From positions 6,077-70,076 of the forward strand of contig NW_005200599.1 of assembly GCF_000372725.1 (NCBI RefSeq): a DNA stretch of 64,000 nucleotides. The letters are read 5' to 3'. The notes beneath the pieces are model-generated. The model was not told the origin of the DNA, did not search any database, and saw nothing but the letters and a program-made list of their open reading frames with translations. Origin of the DNA: Emiliania huxleyi CCMP1516 (Eukaryota; Haptophyta; Isochrysidales; Noelaerhabdaceae). Below, piece by piece: positions 40,974 to 51,037 of the stretch. The stretch's first letter is position 1. The number at the start of each line of letters is the position of its first letter. The position numbers were made by a program, and so were the translations under genes.

Positions 40974-41603
40974 GCGCCCGCCTTGACCCAACATAGAGGG
41001 AGCGGACCCTGAGTTGAGGAAATCGGGGGACGCGACCCACTTCGCCACAGACGGTCCCGCGCCTCGCCGCTATGACGGGTAGACGACCGCGGCTCGTGTG
41101 CGTCTACCCGTCTTTGTCCGGAGTGAATACTCCAACGCGCTCGTCGGTGACGGCGTCCCCCGATTTCGCCGCGCTCGGCGAACCTCGACAGCGCTTTCGG
41201 TGGCATGCAGCTCTTTGCGCCTGAAGCCTGGAGAGCAGCTCCTCTGCTGCTCATACGCTCTGCACAGTTGGCACAGCCTACTGTGCGGCTGCCACAGCTG
41301 TGACAGCGATGGGCTCGCCCTCACTGGCCCTCAGTCACTCGTGCTGCGGCTTGTGTGAGCGACACTGCTCGGCGACTGCCGGCACACTGTGAGACCATGG
41401 GTGTGAGGTAAAACCACGCTACCAGCGCTTGGTCACATCAGCCCTGAGGTCATATCCTTCTCCTCTGTTGATGGTAACACTTGTCTACTCGCTGGAGCCG
41501 AGCAGGAGGGCTTGGCGCACAACCCCTGTTCAACTCAGGGTCCGCACCCCGTAGAGGGCGTTGTGTAGCCTAGCTTTTGGGTAATATAAATAACCAACCA
41601 ATA
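40974..41603. other. Intergenic with a small hairpin
   Basis: GACGGGTAGACG at 41077 and CGTCTACCCGTC at 41101 can pair. No gene is seen on either strand. It includes the promoter side of the PLAC8 gene. Confidence 0.4.
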
Positions 41604-42296
41604 ATGGTTGAGTCTCCGCTTCCGGTGGTTGGGGTGGCGTTGCAGGCGCAGCCGATCGTCCACGATGCCGTCGTCGTGGCCGTCGTCGTGGAAGGCGTCG
41701 AGATGGGCGGCGTCGAACAGGCGCAGCCGCTCGTCGCCAGCATGCAGCGGGCGCACGAGGCGCCCCCGACAGTCGCCCCAGACGGCCGGCCGGCCGGCGC
41801 GTGGTCGTCGGACATCTGTGACTGCTGCTCGCAGTGCATCCCGACCTGCTTTATGGCTTGCTGCTGCGAGCCCTGCGCGCTCGGTCAGCTCGCCGAGCGC
41901 CTAAAGAGAAACGGTTCGCCGCTCTGCGGCAACCCGTCATGCGGCTACTGGCGAATCATGCTCGCGCTGTTCTTCTGTTCCCTTGTCGTCTCCTGGCAAC
42001 CCTTGGTACCTGTGTGGACTTGGTACCTGTACTTCGTCGTCAGTGTCGCCACTGGCATCTTGGTAAGGAAGAGCCTGCGTGTGTACTACTCCATCCCGGG
42101 GCCCGACTGCTGCCCCTCGGAATGCTGCCGGCCGTGCGACGACTTTTTCACCATGTGGTGCTGCGGGCCGTGCGCCGTCGCGCAGATGCTGCGCCACGTC
42201 TTCCCGTACGAGTCCGTCCGGCCGACTATCGATATCAAAGGCTCATTCTTCAGCTTCGGCATCGCTAATCTCGGCCCGGACACGGGGATGCCGTGA
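41604..42296 (+). CDS. PLAC8-family cysteine-rich membrane protein
   Basis: This is an intronless 230-residue frame from ATG 41604. The PLAC8 pattern is clear: WSSDICDCCSQCIPTCFMAC, then CEPCALGQLAERL, and in the second half CCPSECCRPCDDFFTMWCCG with PCAVAQMLRHV. Between them are two hydrophobic segments, IMLALFFCSLVVSWQPLVPV and WYLYFVVSVATGILV. In plants and fungi relatives act at the plasma membrane in metal tolerance or organ-size control; which applies here is unknown. The first 70 residues are Val-rich and not conserved. Confidence 0.85.
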   Translation: MVESPLPVVGVALQAQPIVHDAVVVAVVVEGVEMGGVEQAQPLVASMQRAHEAPPTVAPDGRPAGAWSSDICDCCSQCIPTCFMACCCEPCALGQLAERLKRNGSPLCGNPSCGYWRIMLALFFCSLVVSWQPLVPVWTWYLYFVVSVATGILVRKSLRVYYSIPGPDCCPSECCRPCDDFFTMWCCGPCAVAQMLRHVFPYESVRPTIDIKGSFFSFGIANLGPDTGMP

Positions 42297-42324
42297 AATG
42301 CACGCTTCCGCATTTCCGGGGTGT

Positions 42325-42455
42325 TCAGAAGGCCTCGATCTTCTTGGGCAGTAGCTGGTGCTGCTGGTCGCCGTGACCCAACCGGCCTTGCCCTCCAAAG
42401 CCCCAGCTCCAGATAGCGCCGTCGGCGGTGATGGTGAGGCTGTGCTCGGAATAGC
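42325..42455 (-). pseudogene. RCC1-repeat fragment
   Basis: The minus frame reads SLTITADGAIWSWGFGGQGR, LGHGDQQHQLLPKKIEAF and stop. This is one RCC1 blade end. It stops at the same point as the broken F-box/RCC1 gene at 58374, which suggests a shared exon boundary or a duplicated fragment. Confidence 0.6.
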
Positions 42456-42794
42456 ATAGATGCCTTGCGTGTAGAATTTTACAACGTGTACGTGTAGAAC
42501 ATATGCTTGTTGCTTGCCGTGGAGCCGGGGAGCCCCCACAGAGCACAGCGATCGATCCATGCGGCTCTCAGATAGCCGTGGCCGTGTCCTCGCTCCAAGT
42601 TCACATACATTAAAGTACTGCAAATGTACATACAAAAATACACGGCATGTCAACAAACTCAAACAGAAAGACAGGGACAGGACGAAAGAAACGTATTACA
42701 CAAATGTGCATGCCGTGTGTGGCAGCTCTGGTACGAGTCACGACGCGCGGTCCTCCCCCATGCTAGATGTCCCCGCGCGCGGTCCTCGCCCACG

Positions 42795-44443
42795 CTAGAT
42801 GTCCTCGCCGAACCATTCGCCGTGGAAATCTGCCGGCATGACGACGGGCGAGTAGGCCGTCGCCATCGTCCGCATCGTCGTCGCGTTGAGCACGAGCAGG
42901 TACGAGGCGCGCGCCTCGCCGTCGAGCATCACCGAGAGCACGACGCCGTCGTCCTCCGCCGTCGCCCCGGGGCGCGGCACAAACACTGGCTCGCTCGGAT
43001 AGTGCGCTGTGCGGTACCACGAGACACACCGCGCGGCGGCCGGCTCGGGGGGGGCGGTGGAGGGAGGGCCAAAGTCGGCAGGCTCTGCGGCGGGGGGAGG
43101 GCCCAAGTCGACCTTGACGATTCCACTCACGTGTGTGGCCGCCGAGTCGGGCGAGCCGACGCTGTACACGAACCGGTAGGGCGCGCCGTGCCGCCTAATC
43201 TCGGGTCATCTCGGGTCATCTCGGGTACTCTCGGGGAACCGGTAGGGCGCGCCGTGCCGCCGGTCGTTGAAGCGGGGCATCTCGACATGCAGCTCCTCGC
43301 AGCCTCCGGGCTGGCGGCTGGCGGCGGCGGCGGGCAGAGGCCACTCGTCGTGCGGCACGGCCGCCTAGGGAGGCAGGGGGATATGCACACACAGGGGACG
43401 AGGAGCCGGGCTTGGGGTCGGAGGCGGCGGCGAGGGCGGCGGCGGCGAGGGAGGGAGGAGCTGGTGAGGGAGGTGGGCGCGGAGAGGGCGGCGGAGGCAA
43501 GGCCTGCGGGTCGGTCTTGATCTTGAACGGCCTCCACCTCGCCCACGCGACTGCGGGCTTGCGGGCACGCCAGTCGCCCCAGCGGCGCTGCCCCACGCGC
43601 CGCGCGGCGGCGGGGCGCGCCTCCTCCATGTCGAGCGTGTAGCGCCGGATCGTCGGCCGCAGCGCCTTGGGAAGAGCTCGCCCCCTCGTGACCTCTGGCG
43701 ATCTCGGGTGATCTCTGGCGATCTCTGGCGATCTCGGGTGATCTCCGCAGCGCCTTGAGCAGTGCTCGCTCCCCCGCGTCGCGCATCACCTGGAGGTATA
43801 AGGTAAGGTACACTTCTCCACTCACACAACGCGGTGTGAAGCAAGGGCCAGGCAGCTGTCGGACGCGGCTCCACGTCGAAACGGCAGGAGCCCCACGGCA
43901 TTCGTGCAAGGCCCGGTGCGCGTGGGTGAGCGGTGTGTGCGTGTGTCGCCTCGCGAGGAGAACGCGCGTCCGTCCGAGCAAGATATATACGAAGAGTCAA
44001 CGGTCCGTTCTAGTACGGCCGCGCATCGCACCTCGAGGTTGCCGAAGCCGCGCGGGTTGGAGAGGAACGAGCCGTCCTGCGGCTGCGCAGCGTGGGTCAA
44101 TGAGGCGCGTGATCTGAAGTCAGATTGCTCGATGAGGGTTGGAGAGGGGGGCGGGGAGGGTCATGGGAGGGAGGGAGGGAGGTTCGTCGGAGGGAGGGAG
44201 GGAGGGGGAGGGCGGGAGGGTCATGGGAAAGGGGGAGGGAGAGATGGAGGGTCATGGGAGGGAAGGCGAGCCGTCCTCGTACGCGATCAGGTCCATCGTC
44301 ACCTAAGGTAAGGTAAGGTGAGGGTAAACTTCTCCACACACACGAGGTGGTGCGGGGGGGGGGGGTGACCCAGCGTCTCCACGTCTAGACGACTAGGAGC
44401 CCCACGGCATTAAAGTGTGTGTGCGTGTGTGTGTGTGTGCGTG

Positions 44444-44523
<80 letters not shown>

Positions 44524-45910
44524 GTGTGTTGTGTGTGTGTGACGGTCGCCCCCCTTGCCCCACCACCTTGCGGCCGCCGTCCGACTCCCACGCGTTGATG
44601 TGGTGGTTCATGTACATCGGGTCGGTGACGAAGGTCCGCACTGGCCCCGCCGTCGGGGAGGTCGACTCGAGGTCCATCACGTAGACCGTCGTCTCCTGCT
44701 CGCCGCGCCACCCCAGCGTCTCGACGCCGGCGAACGGCTCCATCAGGACGAAAAGCTTCGAGCCGATCAGGTGCCTGCGTGGTGAATACACGCCGACATG
44801 AGGGCGTGAAGACGGCATTGTGCAGCGTATTCCGAGCACCGCGTGAACACGAGGGCGGCGAATACAGCGAATACGGCGGAATACACGACTGAATACGGCG
44901 GAGTACGCGTGTCCTCTCGAGCGCTAGTTGGGAGACAAGAACACGTCTTCCGCTTCTAGGACCAGGTGCGGCTCGACACGGAGAGAGCAGACCACGAGGA
45001 TGACGTACCGCTCGGTCACCTGGAAGGAGTGGATCATCGGGAGGCCGTGCTCGGACAGGCGGATACGCAGCTGGCCGAGGAAGCGGCGCCGCGCGGCCGC
45101 GCCGCCGCCCGCCGCCGGCGCCGCCTCCGGCAAGGGGTCGTCGCGGTAGACGGAGACCACCGTGGAGGAGAGCGAGAGCTTGTCTTGCCGCACCTCGACG
45201 CGGCCGACCCACCCGACTGTCGCGCTGCCGTTGACCACGCGCTGCTTGTGCGCGCCAGTCACGGTGTCGGCGGTGCGGCGCGGCGCCTCCATCTCCACCT
45301 TGAGATGGCCCGTGCTCGCCAGCGTCTCGAGGTCGAAGGTGTTGCTCGCCACGCTCGTGTCGGACGAGGCGTGCACTGCGCCGCCCGTGCTGCCGATGAA
45401 GATGTTGGTGTTGTCCGTCACTGGCTCCTCGAGGAGGGCGCGGACACGCTGGCAGGGGGTGTAGGTTGGCTCGACGGGCAGCATCGTCACGAGGGCTGGC
45501 TCGGTCCAGAGCGCCCACGGAGAGGAGGGCGGCGCCGCCAGCTGCGTGCGGTTGTAGAGGTGCGACTGCAGCATCCGCGACTGAAAGTGGACGCCGTCGC
45601 CGTCGACGCGGTACTTGGTCAGCTTGGCGAGCCCGTCTATCTGGTGCTGAAGCTGTTGCCGGCCGACCTCAAAGCTTCCCGGGCCGACTCGGACGAGCGA
45701 TCCACGCAGCCACTTTGGGAGGGCGCCGTCCACCTTGAGGCGCATCGGCGTCACCACCTCGGTCGCGTCGCTCCGCCACCAGAGATCGTAGCCGGCTGCG
45801 TCGCCGCCCGTCGGTGGCTGCTGCGGCTGGGCCGGACGGGCGGCGAACCGAGGTTGGCCGCGCAGAGGGGGCCGCCACGCGCACGCGAGCAGAGCGAGGG
45901 GGGTGCACAT
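42795..45910 (-). CDS. Carotenoid cleavage oxygenase, eight exons
   Basis: This non-heme iron enzyme family cleaves carotenoids or related polyenes. Exons: 45910-44970, 44774-44567, 44302-44276, 44076-44032, 43789-43754, 43665-43621, 43364-43261, 43194-42795. They join to 601 residues without a break. Family marks: GALPKWLRGSLVRVGPG, HQIDGLAKLTKY, the four expected iron-ligand histidines (GAHKQR; IHSFQVTERYVI; MYMNHHINAW; DFHGEWF) and FVPRPGATAEDDGVVLSVML near the end. The N-terminus (MCTPLALLACAW) could be a signal or plastid-targeting peptide. Intron donors are GC (introns 1, 5, 6, 7), GT (2, 4) and GA (3). All seven junctions lie in direct repeats: 7, 5, 11, 5, 12, 5 and 26 bp. Introns hold a GT microsatellite and CCCGAGAT-type repeats. 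Substrate and compartment are unknown. Confidence 0.9.
43790..44415 (-). repeat. Two copies of an intron-end repeat in the oxygenase gene
   Basis: Read on minus, each copy runs AGGAGCCGT or GGGGCTCC, CACACACACG or GTGTGTGTGGAGAAG, and ends in TACCTTACCTTA before AG. They form the 3' parts of introns 2 and 4 (to 44303 and 43790). Confidence 0.65.
44415..44541. repeat. (GT)n microsatellite in intron 2
   Basis: About 55 GT units with GTTGTGTGTTGTG at the end, within the oxygenase intron. Confidence 0.95.
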
Positions 45911-45924
45911 TTCCTGGAACGGAC

Positions 45925-45990
45925 GCCGTAGCAAAAAGAATTTTAGAGCCTGATCCCAGTGACGTGCGTAGCAAAAAGAATTTTATTGCA
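45925..45990 (-). promoter_or_regulatory. Duplicated AAAATTCTTTTTGCTACG upstream of the oxygenase start
   Basis: On the coding strand TAAAATTCTTTTTGCTACG occurs twice, at about 45969-45985 and 45929-45947, the nearer copy about 20 bp before ATG 45910. Variants precede other starts in the window. The function is not shown. Confidence 0.4.
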
Positions 45991-46214
45991 AGAATTTTTC
46001 GAGGCGAGGGGGAGCACAAATAGGACGCCCAGCCTTGCCCTCGTGCCGCCGAGTGCATATCCTATGCGAGAGAGATCCCCTGTGCCCTGTGCAAGGCGCG
46101 CGATACACTGTGCCCAGCCCTCTCCGCGCGGCGATGCGCCCTCCCCCCTCGCTTTTGCAAAATCCTGCAAAGGTGGGGACGTGTCTGTCGACCCAGCCCT
46201 AGCTTGGGATGTCC

Positions 46215-46575
<361 letters not shown>

Positions 46576-46669
46576 AGCCGCACTCGGCTCCGTCCTCCTC
46601 CCGATCCCCATCTGCGCGTGCGCTCGCCGCCCGCGCCGCCTCCGGGACCCGAGAAAAAAAAAATTGAAA

Positions 46670-46915
46670 AGAAAACAACTCTCTCACACAGCAGACAGGC
46701 TCGACACAGGTGCGGACTGGCGCGTGCTAGCACCAACACAGGCACACCACCGGAGCCGCCTAAGCGACTCTGGTAAGAAGCTAAGAACGGCAATGCACTT
46801 AATAGCTCCGTGCACAATGCCGCTCTCCCCGCACGCTAGCTCGTTCACCGTCTGCCATGCCAGGGGTGGAGAACGATAGACAGTCGCTGCATCTGCAGCC
46901 CGTGCCAGTGCTCAA
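46670..46915 (-). mobile_element. Second, more diverged LINE 3' fragment
   Basis: The hairpin GAGTCGCTTAGGCGGCTCC (minus, about 46755-46773) and flanking 3'UTR are present; the coding tail upstream is decayed. Confidence 0.65.
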
Positions 46916-47009
46916 AAAAGAAAAAAAGAAAATACTCGATTTACGCGAATTTGCAAACTCGCGGGGGTCCCTCCGAAACAACCAAGTATCGCAACGAGGA
47001 AGAGCATCC

Positions 47010-48194
47010 ATGGCGAAACGGCCTCGCGTCCACCACCGCCTCAACATCACCATCAGGGCTGTGGCGCGGAGGTCCAACCCTGAATCAGCGAGCTGCCAGG
47101 CCGGCGTCGTGCACAAGACCAACCACGTCTGTTGTAACGCGACGTGCGGGCTGTGCGGCGGGCGCGGCTGTTCGACTGCTCCGGGAGGGCGGCTACAGTG
47201 CTGTATGCCCGCGATCCTGCGCAGCAGGCGGATCTGTCACGTGTGGTCAGACGTGGCATGCATACTGCATCGCCCCGCACAGGGCAACGAGGCTGTCAAT
47301 AATCTTACCACCGCGCCGCTGGCGCTAGTCCATCCGAAGAACCCGGCAAGCAAGGCGCAGCTTGACACTCCGTGCGCCTCCGTGGTTACCTCCGACGCGC
47401 GGTACGTGAGACCTCTCTCGATTTTGCTGCGCTCCCTGCACGCTGCTAATGTGCCACACGCCGTGCTGGTTACGTCGGACCTCAAACACACTGGCGCCGA
47501 CGTCTTCCGCAACCGCCATGAGGAAGGCGTGCGTCTGTCCGAGATCCGCACGCGTGATAGCAACTACGAGTACTTGGGATTTCAAAAGCTTCAGCAGCAC
47601 CTGAACCAATCCTTCCTGTCACACCGCTGCTTTGTGATGCTGCACGACACGTGCGAAGTGTCGCCCGGCTTTGGCAACCTCACGATGCGCAGCTTCGGCG
47701 ACAAGCACCACGTGCTGGTTGGTAATGGGTGGACGTCAAACATCATGGCCATAACCGCGCTCGGAGTGCCCCAGCTCAGAATAAGGAAGTACAAGACGAA
47801 AATGGCCGCTGTCTACGGGGAGTTCCGACGGAAGGTGCTGCAAGTGTTCGCCAAGGACCGCATCGGTCAGATCGCGACGCGGGAGGGAAAAGGACTGCGC
47901 GACGTATACGGGACCGGGCTGCCGCGGACGGTGTACTTTTACCCCGACTTGCATGTAGTCAAGTATGTCTATAAACCGCCCGTGGCTTGGCAGACAGCAG
48001 GCGAGAACGCACGCCTGCGTGCGCAAACCTACCGCCGGCGCGTCGGCTTGCGGATGCAGACGAACAAAACGGTCAAGGACGCGCACTGGCAGTGGCGCGA
48101 GGCATGTGGCGCCGGCTCGCGATGGCATGCAGGCCGCTGCGAAGGTCAATGGTTGGGTAGTAGGGCTAGAGGGTTGCTCCGTACATACACTTAG
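47010..48194 (+). CDS. Cys-rich plus glycosyltransferase-like protein
   Basis: The frame is open from 46857, but that part overlaps antisense LINE sequence, so ATG 47010 (MAKRPRVHHRLN) is chosen; this gives 394 residues. Residues about 30-90 hold a dense cysteine motif, CCNATCGLCGGRGC, then CC, C, C, of a kind common in algal secreted or Golgi proteins. Residues about 110-330 look like a nucleotide-sugar-dependent fold: ASVVTSDARYVRPLSILLRS, VPHAVLVTSDLKH, CFVMLHDTCEVSPGFGNL, HVLVGNGWTSNIMAITALGV. Exact family not recognised. No signal peptide is visible from this start, so a missing 5' exon is possible. The basic C-terminus is not conserved in character. Confidence 0.65.
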   Translation: MAKRPRVHHRLNITIRAVARRSNPESASCQAGVVHKTNHVCCNATCGLCGGRGCSTAPGGRLQCCMPAILRSRRICHVWSDVACILHRPAQGNEAVNNLTTAPLALVHPKNPASKAQLDTPCASVVTSDARYVRPLSILLRSLHAANVPHAVLVTSDLKHTGADVFRNRHEEGVRLSEIRTRDSNYEYLGFQKLQQHLNQSFLSHRCFVMLHDTCEVSPGFGNLTMRSFGDKHHVLVGNGWTSNIMAITALGVPQLRIRKYKTKMAAVYGEFRRKVLQVFAKDRIGQIATREGKGLRDVYGTGLPRTVYFYPDLHVVKYVYKPPVAWQTAGENARLRAQTYRRRVGLRMQTNKTVKDAHWQWREACGAGSRWHAGRCEGQWLGSRARGLLRTYT

Positions 48195-48409
48195 CCTCTG
48201 CAGCGAGCGAGCGCTCAACTTAGCCCCCGCACGGAGCCGGGCTCGGACTTAGACGCTGTATGGTCGGGGGCCATGAACTTAGACGACACAAGGCCAGCTC
48301 CGGGTAAAAGTCGGGTATACCTGCAAAAGAGAAAAGTCCAGGTGTAGCCCTGCTTTTGGTATTTTATAAAGTCCAGGTTTACCCGAAATATACCTGGACG
48401 CGTCCCGAC

Positions 48410-48887
48410 CAACGTATGCCGCGCGCGCACGACGCCATATCGCCTTCTCCCAGGGCCAGTGCGCTACTTGCGGCGCGCAATTCCTGCTCAAGTACGCGCA
48501 CCGTACCATGTGCTGCCGCTATGCGTGCCGTAAGGCGGCTGCGGCGAAGCGGCGGGCGCGGCATGCCGATGGCAGTGCGGACGATGCGGTTGCGATGTGT
48601 TCTGCTTCAAGATCGTGGCGGTGCTTGGCATGGATATGCACTTCTGCGATCCCAATCAGCTCATCGCAACGAAGCAGCGCAACAAGCTGGCTGCTGCCAA
48701 CAAGGTCCTATGCTACCTTCACGCGCGGATCGTTCAAAGAGGACCAGCGCATACACCGGCTTCTCTGACATGCGTTTGTTTGAGCTTGAGGCTATTTGTG
48801 AGAAATGTTTGGCTAGAGATTGCGCTCAAGAAGCAGCAACGAGAATCGGAAGGGGAGGATGCTGAGGCGGCGATTGCTGAGGCATGA
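48410..48887 (+). pseudogene. Zinc-ribbon fragment in two frames
   Basis: First frame, to about 48600: SQGQCATCGAQFLLKYAHRT, then CCRYACRKAAAAKRRAR, a CxxC...C..C pattern as in small DNA-binding ribbons. Second frame, from about 48590 to the stop at 48887: FCFKIVAVLGMDMHFCDPNQ, then a helical acidic end. A frameshift or small intron separates them. It is possibly a decayed mobile-element or regulatory gene. Confidence 0.4.
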
Positions 48888-49074
48888 GGAGGATCGATCC
48901 GGATTTTAGTAGGCGCCCGCCGCAGGCGAAGAAAATTTGGGCGTCGGAGCGCCGTATCGATCACGGTGGGAGCCTCTTGGCCCCAGGCCGTGCCACGGCC
49001 GACTTAGCCGATGTAAGAGGCTCCCGCTGATCTTAGACCACGCAAGCACCCCAGCGTGCTTAAGCACACTTAGA

Positions 49075-49423
49075 CTGATTGATTGATGGGAAGGCGAAAC
49101 ACAGTCCGACCAACGACTGGGACACCAACGCGGTATGGGTGGACGCTAGACAGGCGATGACGGTCACACAGGAGCGACACACAGAACCACAAGACAAGAC
49201 ACTCAGCCAAACTGACTGCCACACATCCTGAGCGAACTTCCCTAGTCACCCGCGGCCGGACTCCATCCGGCACGCGTCGCTGGGCGCTCAGAGCCGCGTC
49301 CCCTGCTCGCCACCCCGACGCCCAAGTGCGCCCGAGCGAACGACAGGCGGCACGCGAAGACTGGTTGCAATCCCGCCGACCGCGAGGCCGCGGGATGATG
49401 CGTGCGTGGTCTTGTAGTGGGTC
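49075..49423 (+). repeat. Dispersed repeat R2, full-length copy B
   Basis: Nearly identical to 34217-34566, in the same orientation; differences are a few substitutions and 2-3 bp indels. Confidence 0.85.
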
Positions 49424-49935
49424 TCGGAAGCTCTCCTCTCGGGCTAGGACCCGCTAGGCGTCGAGGCTCAGAACTTAGACTACTACCCATAACCCAACAC
49501 CAGTGCAGTGCCAGTGGCAGCTGGCAGGGCAAGTGGCGGGGCGGGGTGGAGTGTGCCCTGCGTCTTTACCCTGGGATTTCTCTGCCCAGTCCGGGGGTGG
49601 CACATCCGGGTGTTGGAAGTAAAGATATATTACTTTCTATCACGGACTGCGGACTCGTCGACCGCGCCTTGGCGTGACCCGCTATTTCATATATAACAAT
49701 GATCTGTGTGTGTGTATGAGTGCGAGTGTGTGTGAGTGTGTGTGTGTGTGGAGAAGCTTGTGTGTGTGTGTGTGTGTGCACGGCCCTCACGACTCGAGGC
49801 CTCCGTCCGTCGCCTCTCGTCTCATCGCCGTCTGGACAGCGGAGTGGCGAGGCGGCTGTTTGCAGGCGCCGCCTCTCGACTCGAGGCGTCCGTCCGTCGC
49901 CTCTCGTCTAGGTGACCCGCCGGACGGACGACCGG
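49424..49935. repeat. Spacer with a duplicated 32 bp segment and GT runs
   Basis: GACTCGAGGC(C/G)TCCGTCCG and the next 14 bp (TCGCCTCTCGTCT) occur at 49791-49822 and 49878-49909. GT-rich runs lie at 49704-49780. No gene is seen. Confidence 0.6.
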
Positions 49936-50521
49936 TCATGCCGCGCCTGCTTCCAGCCTAGTGCACATGCCCTGCAGCTGGTCCCTGGTCGGCACGTCGG
50001 TCTGCATCATCGCGCCCTTGAGCATCTGCACCGCGTCGGCCCTACGAGTGTCAGGAGTACGCGAGCGTCTTCGGGAGCTTGCGCTTTGTACAGTCCGAGT
50101 CTACGTGCTAGTATGAGCCCGTATTAAGCATCTGAACGTCGCGCAGGTCGCTCCCGCCGTCCGCCTGCTCCTGCGCGACAGCACCCTGCAGCGCCATGAA
50201 GCCCATCATCGCGCCCATCGGCCCCTCCGGGAAGCCCTCCTCCTTGAAGAAGCCGCCGAGAATCTTCGTGATCTCCGGCATCAGCTCCTGCGTGAGTTAC
50301 GAGCACCATGAGCGTCAAGGTTCGCTCTTGAGCTGTGAGCTGTGAGGGTCCGCCCGCAGGCGTTTCGGAGTAGGTCACGCCTGCGCCCGCTCGTCCGCTT
50401 CGGTGGTGTCTGACTGGGCAGCGAGCGCGTTGAGCTCATCCTGCTTCGCGGCGAGCTCCTTGATGACCTTCGCGAGGGCGCACTTGGCCTCGGGTACCGT
50501 GTACTTGATGCCGGGCTGCAT
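49936..50521 (-). CDS. Small conserved-looking protein, three exons
   Basis: Exons 50521-50381, 50287-50145 and 50041-49936 join to 129 residues. Both introns need GC donors (50380 and 50144). Exon 1 gives a helical start (KYTVPEAKCALAKVIKELAA, KQDELNALAAQ). Exon 2 gives ELMPEITKILGGFFKEEGFP and EGPMGAMMGFMALQGAVAQE. Exon 3 gives DAVQMLKGAMMQTDVPTRDQ and ends RLEAGAA. The family is not recognised; the protein is probably soluble and all-helical. The start of intron 2 (GCGCGACGTTCAGATGCTTA) resembles the start of exon 3 (GGCCGACGCGGTGCAGATGC), as if it were a diverged copy. Confidence 0.7.
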
Positions 50522-51037
50522 TTTGCGCGACGGAGACGCGCAGACCCCTCGGCCAAAGGAAAATTTAAACAAAACAACTCTCTCCGGATGCCTGGCGGTA
50601 ATCTGCCTCGCGAGCCCACCGCTCGGCCTTGTAGTCATCTAGAAAGTTGGCCAGCGCGGGGGGCAACGAGATGTTGACGAGCAACGAGCGGGCCAAAGGT
50701 TTGGCCTCGGCCCGCGTCCGGCGCGGCGAGTACTCCATGCACTGCGCTCTTGCCGCAATCGCGCGGCGGGGAGAGAGAGATTTTTAGCAATACCAAACAA
50801 CTCTAACACTCACACGTAATTTGGGGCCTGGAGCCCTGTTCACGCGCGCGCGAGACGAGCCCTCGCATGCAGGTTTGCGAGTGGCAGCGGCTCCGCGCCG
50901 CCGGCCGAGCCGCGGCGCTCCTCGACCTCACTGCGCCCGTCTATTTCCAGATGCCAATGCCCCCGCGCTGAGTTGCCACCTCAAGCGTTGAAAAGTTTAC
51001 CCGCGCGTAAAATTCTTTTCAGAATGAGCAGCTGAAA
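50522..51037. other. Divergent intergenic region
   Basis: It lies between the small three-exon gene (-) and the 51038 gene (+). It includes a LINE-end-like AAATTTAAACAAAACAACTC at 50563 and TAAAATTCTTTTC at 51007, 20-30 bp before ATG 51038. Confidence 0.4.
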
